DNA of 9,318 bases from the NCBI GenBank assembly GCA_007128555.1, contig SKXF01000020.1, positions 1 to 9,318 of the forward strand. The letters run 5' to 3'. Both the position numbers and the translations under genes were made by a program. This document shows positions 1 to 5,577 of this stretch, in pieces. Source of the DNA: Clostridia bacterium (GTDB lineage: Bacteria; Bacillota_E; SLMV01; PUMD01). The notes below the pieces were generated by a model. The model saw only the letters and a program-made list of their open reading frames with translations. It was not told where the DNA came from and searched no databases. The stretch's first letter is position 1; every line of letters begins with the position of its first letter.

Positions 1-700
1 CACGTTCAACAAACCATGCCGCGATGTTCGCTGTCAGGATCGCCATGAAGCCTATACCGAGCACCATGACGCCGATGGCAAGAAGACGCCCTCCCGTGGT
101 CTCAGGCGCTATGTCACCGTATCCTACGGTGGTCATCGTTGTGACGGCCCACCACATGCCGTCAAGAAGGGAATCGGTGGATTCGCCACCTTCTATCAGG
201 AAGAACACGGTGCCCGCTGCCATGATCAGTACCACTGTCACCAACAGCACGAAGTGCAGGGAGTTCTTCTTCAGAACACGATTGGCCCCGCCCAGGGCGC
301 GCCCAGCGAAGGCGAGTAGACGGAGAAACCTGCTGAGCCTGGCCACTCTCGCAATACGGGCAGCTCTTGCCGCCCGGAACAGGCGAAGTGACCGCAGAGA
401 CCGCAGGGCCCGCACGCCAGCCATGGCCTCCGGCATGAAGATCGGGGGAGACACCACGATGATGACAACATCCAGCCAGGCGCGCTTCGTGTAGGCCCAT
501 CGGTCCGGTACGACGGCCATCATGAGAGCGTACTCTGCAACAAAGGCCAACCAGATAAAGATGTTGGCAATCCACGTAGCCGTGGCGAGGGCAGGTGACG
601 TGGTGGTGTACTCGATGAAGAGCACGGGAATCACAGCGACAGATATGATGATCATTGGGATTTCCATCTTTTTTGCCAGGACTTCGTGTCTGGGCTCCAT
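1..700 (-). CDS. Voltage-gated-type potassium channel, 3' end outside window
   Basis: The gene encodes an inner-membrane six-helix cation channel of the Kv / ion-transport family, predicted to carry K+ passively. I translated it by hand from the reverse strand; 233 residues are visible before the window edge. Numbered from the Met at 700, hydrophobic segments lie near 15-32, 42-64 and 75-89. An arginine-rich S4-like helix spans 97-127, S5 is about 149-169, the pore helix is around 181-190, and the selectivity filter TVGYGD is at 191-196. S6 is about 205-231. The filter makes K+ selectivity very likely. Arg occupies every third residue from 97 to 127, eleven in a row, which is unusually long. 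Any C-terminal regulatory domain would lie beyond base 1. The start is uncertain: an in-frame ATG at 751 adds 17 residues, and neither start has a good ribosome binding site. It follows hflC on the same strand after about 240 bp and a strong hairpin, so it is probably transcribed separately. Confidence 0.9.
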   Translation of the reverse strand, partial: MEPRHEVLAKKMEIPMIIISVAVIPVLFIEYTTTSPALATATWIANIFIWLAFVAEYALMMAVVPDRWAYTKRAWLDVVIIVVSPPIFMPEAMAGVRALRSLRSLRLFRAARAARIARVARLSRFLRLLAFAGRALGGANRVLKKNSLHFVLLVTVVLIMAAGTVFFLIEGGESTDSLLDGMWWAVTTMTTVGYGDIAPETTGGRLLAIGVMVLGIGFMAILTANIAAWFVER

Positions 701-834
701 AGAAAATCGAAGGGACCTCGCAATCTCAGGGTCTCGTGGCTCTAACCACATCGTCGGCGCAAGGGTCGCCGGGCATTAGCTCCGCCCCCTTAATGCTGTT
801 ATCGGCTCCCTGGTCTCGCTCCCAGCCGCACCCG

Positions 835-889
835 CTGCGTTGTGCCGCAGTGCGGGGGCATTGGGCAGGTGCTGAAGGCCCAATGCCCC
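835..889 (-). terminator. Strong hairpin pair downstream of hflC, possible terminator
   Basis: A perfect 12-bp inverted repeat (855-866 with 878-889, arms GGGGCATTGGGC and GCCCAATGCCCC) encloses an 11-nt loop. A second hairpin, CTGCG 835-839 with CGCAG 846-850, follows immediately. In the hflC direction the large stem begins about 54 nt after the stop codon, the usual place for a transcription terminator. No run of T follows on either strand, so this is not a textbook intrinsic terminator. It may be a Rho-region block, a 3'-end stabiliser, or an attenuating structure ahead of the channel gene. The repeat itself is certain; the role is inferred. Confidence 0.45.
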
Positions 890-943
890 GGAAGTTCCAG
901 GTCGTGCGATTACACGGAGATGATTCATCCAATCCGGCCATCC

Positions 944-1810
944 TCAGGGTATTGCTGCACCCTCAAGAAAGCGGAGCAGGTCCGAATCGGACCGGAGCAC
1001 GAGCATGGTTCCATCACCGATGAACCTCGAGTAGGCGTCCAACCGTCGCGTGAACTGGAAGAATTCCTCGTCCTGCCCAAAGGCCTGGGCGTAGATCTCT
1101 GCTGCTCGGGCGTCACCTTCACCGCGCAGGCGCTCGGAGCGCTCGTAAGCCTCGGCCAGGATGATCGTGGCCTGGCGCGCCGCATCTGCCCGGATCTCGT
1201 TGCCCCGCTCCTCACCCTCGGCCCGGTAGCGCATGGCAATCCGGTGACGCTCTGCCTGCATTCGGGCGAAGATGCTGTCCTGCACTTCCTCCGGCAGGTC
1301 TGTTCGCTTGATGCGAGTATCATAGACCTCTATGCCCAGCTGTGCTGCCAGCACCTGGACTTCCGTGGCCACCGTGTCCATGACTTCCTCGCGGTCCTCG
1401 CGTATGAGGTCAATGAAGTCTCGTCGCGCCACCTCCTGGCGCAGCCGGGCACCTACGATCTCATCGAGACGTGCCTGGGCCACTGCCTCAGTTCGGACCC
1501 TCCGGTAGAACTCGTGGGGGTCGACGATGCGCCACCGCGTGACATAGTCGACGAGAACTCGCTTGCGATCCCGTGTCAGGAATTCTGCGGGTGCGCCATC
1601 TGCGCTGAGAACACGATTGTCCATCTTGTACAGCGCCTGGATCCAGGGAAGTTTGATGTGCAGGCCGGGCTCATGGATGGCTCCGACGAACTGGCCGAAC
1701 TGGGTTATGATGGCGATCTCCGTCTCATCCAGCGTATAGAGGGCCTGGCTTCCGGTAAGAGCCAGGGCCACGATCAGCACCACCAGTAACGTTTCTCGCC
1801 CTTTCATCAT
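944..1810 (-). CDS. hflC: HflC, SPFH-family FtsH protease modulator
   Basis: HflC pairs with HflK to form a large membrane assembly that surrounds the AAA protease FtsH and limits its access to membrane substrates. The 288-residue product has one N-terminal membrane helix at about 8-24. An SPFH/prohibitin domain follows, with the typical early stretch ITQFGQ (35-40) and PGLHIKLPW (48-56). An Ala/Glu/Arg-rich helix runs from about 185 to 245. The C-terminal motif EGDARAAEIYAQAFG (231-245) leading into the FFQFTRRLDAY segment is typical of HflC. The length matches the family. The start overlaps the hflK stop in ATGA. An AGGGGG ribosome binding site (1817-1822) lies 6 nt upstream, and the next codon is also ATG, so the start could be one residue later. 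The overlap implies translational coupling and equimolar synthesis with HflK. Confidence 0.95.
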   Translation of the reverse strand: MMKGRETLLVVLIVALALTGSQALYTLDETEIAIITQFGQFVGAIHEPGLHIKLPWIQALYKMDNRVLSADGAPAEFLTRDRKRVLVDYVTRWRIVDPHEFYRRVRTEAVAQARLDEIVGARLRQEVARRDFIDLIREDREEVMDTVATEVQVLAAQLGIEVYDTRIKRTDLPEEVQDSIFARMQAERHRIAMRYRAEGEERGNEIRADAARQATIILAEAYERSERLRGEGDARAAEIYAQAFGQDEEFFQFTRRLDAYSRFIGDGTMLVLRSDSDLLRFLEGAAIP

Positions 1811-2793
1811 CTGCTACCCCCTATCATGCGATCGAGGTTGAGCAACGGCAGGGCATTCCCGCCGATGTCAGGGTCGATGATAACCAGGTCGATGTCACCG
1901 TCGCCTAAGACGCTCTCAATGACCTCCAGGTACATGCGCTCCCGGGTCACCGATGGGGCGAGGACATATTCCGCGTAGACCTCGAGGAAGCGGGCCGCAT
2001 CTCCCTGGGCCTCGAGAATGCGCTGCTCGCGGTAGGCCTCAGCGTCCGCCAGGATTCTCGCTGCATCACCCCGGGCACGGGGAACAATGTCTTCCCTGTA
2101 GCCCTCGGCTTCCTCGACCAGCCGCTCGCGATCCTCCAGGGCACGGACGACTTCATGGAAGGCGTCTTCGACCTGCGAAGGGGGATCCGCGGTGAGGATC
2201 CGGGCTTCACGAACGAGCAGGCCCGACTGGTAATCATCGAGGAGCTCCTGCAGCCGCAGGTGTGTAAGCTCCTGAACCTCTGCTCGACCCTCGGTCATGG
2301 TGAAGTCGATCGGAAAGCTGCCGACCACACCCCGAAGCGCGACTTCCGCTGCGCTGTGGAGCGCAGCCTCAGGATCGCGTACGCGGAAGACGAAGTCCGA
2401 GGGGTCTTTGACGATGTACTGAACGAACAGGTGGATCTTGAGGATGTTCTCATCTCCGGTGAGCATCAGTGCCTCCCGGTCCACCGTGCGGGTGCTGTCA
2501 TCTCCCTCCATCCGGTAACCGATCGTCGTCCTGCGAATGGTATCCATGTCGACAATGGTCACGTGCTGAACAGGCCAGGGCAATCGATAGCGCAAGCCCG
2601 GGCCGGTGATTGCATGTTCCCGGCCGAATTGCCTGATCATACCCACCTCACCGGGCCCTACCGTATACAGTCCCGTCAGCAGCCAGATGGCGACAATGAT
2701 GGCAGGGATGATCATCCAGAGCCGACTGTTGAGGATCCGGTCCAGGTCCTGTCCTTCGGGCCATGCTTCGATTGGTGCCCTTCGTTCATTCAC
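1807..2793 (-). CDS. hflK: HflK, SPFH-family FtsH protease modulator
   Basis: HflK is the partner of HflC in the FtsH-associated complex of the inner membrane. The 328-residue product has a short N-terminal tail (1-25), a membrane helix at about 26-42, and the junction GLYTVGPGEVG (41-51). The SPFH core follows, with RQFGRE (54-59), PGLRYRLPWPVQHV (65-78), the MLTGDEN motif (110-116) and VQYIVKDPSDFVF (124-136). A long charged helix runs from about 200 to 275. MLTGDEN and PWPVQ distinguish HflK from HflC. The start is GTG at 2793: AAGGAGG at 2801-2807 sits exactly 7 nt upstream, and the family alignment agrees. Compared with the E. coli protein, the Gly/Pro-rich cytoplasmic tail ahead of the helix is nearly absent. 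The gene is first of a two-gene unit with hflC and is preceded by a hairpin and a long structured-looking gap. Confidence 0.94.
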   Translation of the reverse strand: MNERRAPIEAWPEGQDLDRILNSRLWMIIPAIIVAIWLLTGLYTVGPGEVGMIRQFGREHAITGPGLRYRLPWPVQHVTIVDMDTIRRTTIGYRMEGDDSTRTVDREALMLTGDENILKIHLFVQYIVKDPSDFVFRVRDPEAALHSAAEVALRGVVGSFPIDFTMTEGRAEVQELTHLRLQELLDDYQSGLLVREARILTADPPSQVEDAFHEVVRALEDRERLVEEAEGYREDIVPRARGDAARILADAEAYREQRILEAQGDAARFLEVYAEYVLAPSVTRERMYLEVIESVLGDGDIDLVIIDPDIGGNALPLLNLDRMIGGSR

Positions 2794-2834
2794 CGATCAG
2801 CCTCCTTCACGTTGTTGTCGTTATCCCATAAGTA

Positions 2835-2860
2835 CCGGAGGGCCAAAAGACACCCTCCGG
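2835..2860. promoter_or_regulatory. Hairpin in the hflK leader
   Basis: A perfect 8-bp inverted repeat (CCGGAGGG 2835-2842 with CCCTCCGG 2853-2860) has a 10-nt loop. It ends about 27 nt ahead of the hflK ribosome binding site and 41 nt ahead of its start codon. There is no T-run on either side, so it is not an obvious intrinsic terminator. If transcribed with hflK it would be a stable 5'-leader stem. Alternatively it is the last element of the hairpin series that fills the gap to bshA. No convincing -35/-10 pair was found between it and the gene. Confidence 0.5.
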
Positions 2861-3580
2861 CAGGTCTCAAGTATTCTACTGATGTTACCAGCAGGTGCCG
2901 GGTTCAGGTCTCCCGTAGAACTGAGCCCAGGGACCTGTCTGCCGGCACGGTCACCTGCACCGGGCCCTGGCGGACTCCGTGTTGCTTGTAGTGCTGTGTC
3001 TACCGCCTTCACATGGCCAGGACGGCAAACAGGTCCGGCCCAGGACGCCTCGATCCTGGACCGAGCGCAGTGCTGTATTAGTGTCCAGCATCAGGATGCA
3101 CACGGGACACGCATTCTTAGGGTTTCGTGATGATTGTGTCGTCTCCTGCAGCTGTCTGCCATTGCCATCAAGGCCTGCGGTTCCAGGGGCCTGGCCACGT
3201 TGCCACCGAATACTCCTGTATGCCCCTCGGGGCACGATCCGCCTTCGGCTTCCAGGCTTTCCGTTGCGTCCCCATTTGCTGCTGATTTCGGGCACGAGAC
3301 GACCGTGCGAAAGAGGATCACCCGTCAGCGACGTTGCGTTCGCCAGGCCCTGTTGGGCCGTTCCCAACGGGTGAGGGTCTTCCGGAGGCTCCATGGGGCA
3401 CCGGGGGAGACATCCCGCCTGTTTCAGAAGCCTTGCAGCAGGGGTGTAATCCCGGTGCTGGGCTCGAAGGTCAGTGTTGTCATGCCTGTGACACGGGCAG
3501 GCCGAGTTGCCAATGGCTGAGGCGCAACGGGTGCGACTTCATACACTGCGGTCCGATCTGGGGTCCGTACTGGCGCACCG
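2861..3580. other. Gene-free, hairpin-rich stretch; candidate structured RNA
   Basis: No open frame here resembles a known protein or has a matching ribosome binding site. The sequence is instead tiled with separate inverted repeats. They are: 2905-2909/2933-2937 plus 2912-2914/2930-2932; 2944-2966 (7 bp, one mismatch); 3032-3062 (CCAGGA/TCCTGG plus GGT/ACC); 3081-3086/3105-3110 with inner GCAT/ATGC and tetraloop CAGG; 3178-3208 (CGGT/ACCG around CCAG/CTGG); 3221-3225/3230-3234 with loop CTCG; 3286-3312 (9 bp, 2-nt bulge); 3318-3325/3367-3374 enclosing 3328-3331/3340-3343 and 3346-3350/3355-3359; 3431-3434/3467-3470 outside 3436-3440/3456-3460 and 3441-3444/3450-3453; and 3478-3482/3489-3493. 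Short stems arise by chance in GC-rich DNA, but this non-overlapping series is dense. The strand cannot be decided from the stems. Both flanking genes read on the minus strand, so a minus-strand transcript is the simpler guess. Confidence 0.4.
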
Positions 3581-3588
3581 GTTGACCT

Positions 3589-3612
3589 GTACATGCCATG
3601 CATGGCCCGTAC
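3589..3612. repeat. 24-bp dyad near the 3' end of bshA
   Basis: A perfect 12-bp palindrome, GCCATGCATGGC (3595-3606), is flanked on both sides by GTAC (3589-3592 and 3609-3612). The result is a 24-bp dyad with only the two-base inner flanks mismatched. It lies 41 bp past the bshA stop codon. With essentially no loop it is a poor RNA terminator, and the shape suits a dimeric DNA-binding protein better. A direct repeat of GGTCCG (3550-3555 and 3562-3567) lies close by. The repeat is plain in the sequence; the function is unknown. Confidence 0.5.
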
Positions 3613-3653
3613 GGCAGGATGTCACCCTTCTGATGATGACAGGCCCTGATGGA

Positions 3654-4781
3654 TCAATGCCCCTGCTCGAGCACTTCCCGGTAATACGCCTCGTACCTGG
3701 GCACAACCATGTTACTGTCAAACACGTTTTCAGCTCGCTGTCTCCCTGCCTCGCCCATGGAGGCCTGGAGTGTTTCACTCGACAGAACGGCCAGGGCATA
3801 TTCTGCCATGGACGCCACGTCACCCACTGGGGCCAGGTAGCCCGTCTCCCCGTGGACCACAACTTCGGGCAATCCCCCGGTGTGGCTGGCGATCACTGGC
3901 ACGCTGCAGGCCATGGCCTCCAGGGCAGCGAGGCCGAAGCTTTCCTTCTCCGACGGAAGAAGGAAAAGGTCAGCGGCGGACAGGAGGGGAAGGACCTCGT
4001 CCTGGTTACCCATAAACGTGACATCGTCGCTCACACCCAACCGGTCTGCAGATTCCTGTACTTTCAGGCGGTCAACTCCATCACCCACCAGGAGGAGGCA
4101 GGCTCTCATCTCCTGGCGAAGGCGGGCAAAGATCTCCACCACATCGGGCACCCGTTTGACCGGGCGAAAGTTGGAGATGTGCACGACGACCTTGCATTCA
4201 GGCTGAGGGCACCCCACCTTGTCGCGGGCATCCGGAATCCGGGAAAACCTCCTCGTGTTCACGAAATTGTGGATGACCTCGATCGAGTTAGGCACACCAA
4301 AGGCTTCGTAGGTGTCATCCCGTAGGCTCTGGGAAACGGCCGTTATGCCGTCGCTCTTTTCAATGCTGAAACGGGTGATGTGGGCGAAGGTGGGATCCCT
4401 TCCCACCAGGGTGATGTCGGTTCCATGCAGGGTGGTCACCACGCGGATCCCAGAATCGCCCAGGACCTCCCTGGCCATGTGGGCGCAGAAGGAGTGGGGG
4501 ATGACGTAGTGGGCGTGTATGATGTCGAGTTTCTCCCTGTCGGCCAGCTCGGCAATCCTGTTGATCAGCGCCAGGGTATATGGCGGGTGTTTGAAGAGGG
4601 GATAGGCGAGCATGCTCACTTCGTGGTAGAACACGTTGCGGTGAAAGGCGTCCAGGCGAAAGGGCATCTGGTAGGAGATAAAATGAACGGTGTGACCTCT
4701 CAGGGCCAGCTCCTTGCCAAGTTCGGTGGCCACGACGCCACTGCCTCCATGGGTCGGATAGCAGACAATTCCGATTCTCAC
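3654..4781 (-). CDS. bshA: BshA, N-acetyl-alpha-D-glucosaminyl L-malate synthase
   Basis: BshA is a cytoplasmic GT4-family glycosyltransferase. It catalyses the first step of bacillithiol synthesis, UDP-GlcNAc plus L-malate to GlcNAc-malate. The 375-residue length fits the family. Visible features are the N-terminal loop YPTHGGSGVVATELG (8-22), HAHYVIPHSF (89-98), the TLHGTDITLVG stretch (117-127), the domain-linking HNFVN (171-175), and the donor-site NFRPVKR (204-210). The retaining-GT motif E-x7-E is at E280 and E288, within PSEKESFGLAALEAM (276-290), followed by ASHTGGLPEVV (298-308). These are typical BshA signatures and separate it from generic GT4 enzymes. The start is GTG at 4781, overlapping the bshB1 stop in GTGA. 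A purine-rich AGGAGAG (4786-4792) supplies the ribosome binding site. It is the last gene of the bshC-bshB1-bshA unit. Confidence 0.95.
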   Translation of the reverse strand: MRIGIVCYPTHGGSGVVATELGKELALRGHTVHFISYQMPFRLDAFHRNVFYHEVSMLAYPLFKHPPYTLALINRIAELADREKLDIIHAHYVIPHSFCAHMAREVLGDSGIRVVTTLHGTDITLVGRDPTFAHITRFSIEKSDGITAVSQSLRDDTYEAFGVPNSIEVIHNFVNTRRFSRIPDARDKVGCPQPECKVVVHISNFRPVKRVPDVVEIFARLRQEMRACLLLVGDGVDRLKVQESADRLGVSDDVTFMGNQDEVLPLLSAADLFLLPSEKESFGLAALEAMACSVPVIASHTGGLPEVVVHGETGYLAPVGDVASMAEYALAVLSSETLQASMGEAGRQRAENVFDSNMVVPRYEAYYREVLEQGH

Positions 4782-5530
4782 GGTTCTCTCCTCTCGCTCT
4801 GCTTCACAGGTGCTTCTCTGCGCCGCCGGCCCTTCAGGGTCGTGAGGTCTTCAAGGGGTTGTTTATCCTGGATGTAGATCCCCTCGCCGTAGGCGGCCTG
4901 GATCCTGGAGCCCATGTACTGATCCCGGCTTTGGAGGCCACTCATGAAGCCGGGATGGTTGACCAGGGTGCCCCACTGGGTGTCAGCCGGCAGGCCGAAC
5001 TGGCTTTCATGGGCGTTAAGTGCTCCCATCTTGCGTTCGTAGTGTTCACTGATGTCCACGATGAAGGTGGGCTCGTCCACGTGGCCAAGAAAATACTGGG
5101 CCACGACCGACGGGCGGTGGGCCTCGCCCTCTGCCGGGTATTTCCTCAGCCCCGAGAGGTAGGCTGCCTCCCGCACCAGCTGGCTGGCTCTCAGGTGATC
5201 GGGGTGTCTGTCCAGGTGATACGATCCCATCACCACCTTCGGCCGGTAACGACGTATCACCTCAATGATGACACGCAGGCTCTCCTCGTTCACCTGCAGG
5301 CGTGCGTCAGGCAGCCCCAGGCATTCTCGTACCTCGACCCCCATGATTTCTGCGGCCCGCAGTGCTTCTTTCCTTCGGATATCGGCGGTCCCATTGGTCC
5401 CGGTCTCTCCCGCCGTCAGATCGACAACGCCGCACCTGTAGCCTTTGGTCGTGTGTTTGATCAGGGTCCCCCCCAGGCCGATCTCCACGTCATCGGGATG
5501 GGCCCCGAAGGCCATGATGTCCAGATTCAT
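4778..5530 (-). CDS. bshB1: BshB1, GlcNAc-malate deacetylase for bacillithiol synthesis
   Basis: BshB1 is a zinc-dependent LmbE/PIG-L-family deacetylase. It removes acetate from GlcNAc-malate to give GlcN-malate, the second bacillithiol step. The product is 250 residues when begun at the ATG at 5530, which gives the family-typical N-terminus MNLDIMAFGAHPDD. Zinc ligands are in AHPDD (10-14) and in HPDH (109-112). Other family features are LTAGETGTNG (38-47), GLPDARL (72-78), VDISEHYERK (158-167) and the H-x-SQF segment (174-179). An in-frame start 28 codons upstream (5614) would overlap bshC and add a sequence unlike the family, so I reject it. The ribosome binding site is modest (GGCAGG about 7 nt upstream). 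The gene begins 47 bp after bshC and overlaps bshA by 4 bp. The basic tail GRRRR (about 234-238) and what follows is a loose extension. Confidence 0.94.
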   Translation of the reverse strand: MNLDIMAFGAHPDDVEIGLGGTLIKHTTKGYRCGVVDLTAGETGTNGTADIRRKEALRAAEIMGVEVRECLGLPDARLQVNEESLRVIIEVIRRYRPKVVMGSYHLDRHPDHLRASQLVREAAYLSGLRKYPAEGEAHRPSVVAQYFLGHVDEPTFIVDISEHYERKMGALNAHESQFGLPADTQWGTLVNHPGFMSGLQSRDQYMGSRIQAAYGEGIYIQDKQPLEDLTTLKGRRRREAPVKQSERREP

Positions 5531-5577
5531 ACAATCGCCTGCCTTCCCCTGGCAAATCCATGAACAGGATGCTTTTA

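Noticed and set aside
726..776. 16-residue frame just upstream of the channel gene, possible leader peptide
   Set aside because: A GGGGGCGGAG stretch precedes its ATG, but the spacing to the purine core is too short and the peptide has no regulatory codon run. It probably overlaps the channel leader by chance.
842..1789. 315-codon plus-strand open frame opposite hflC
   Set aside because: It lies wholly antisense to hflC, has no good ribosome binding site, and its translation resembles no protein. It reflects the codon bias of the real gene.
2155..2991. 278-codon plus-strand open frame opposite hflK
   Set aside because: It is antisense to a clear HflK and runs out into the gap; the composition is not protein-like.
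2951..3394. 147-codon minus-strand frame and overlapping plus-strand frames in the bshA-hflK gap
   Set aside because: Several frames are open on both strands, as expected in GC-rich DNA. None has a matching ribosome binding site or protein-like composition, and the inverted repeats explain the region better.
3032..3493. Identification of the structured stretch as IscB guide RNA (HEARO), group II intron or OLE RNA
   Set aside because: No IscB, HNH or reverse-transcriptase gene is nearby, and I cannot confirm a family consensus by eye. Left as an unassigned candidate.
3507..4325. 272-codon plus-strand open frame opposite bshA
   Set aside because: It is the shadow of bshA on the other strand; no family signatures.
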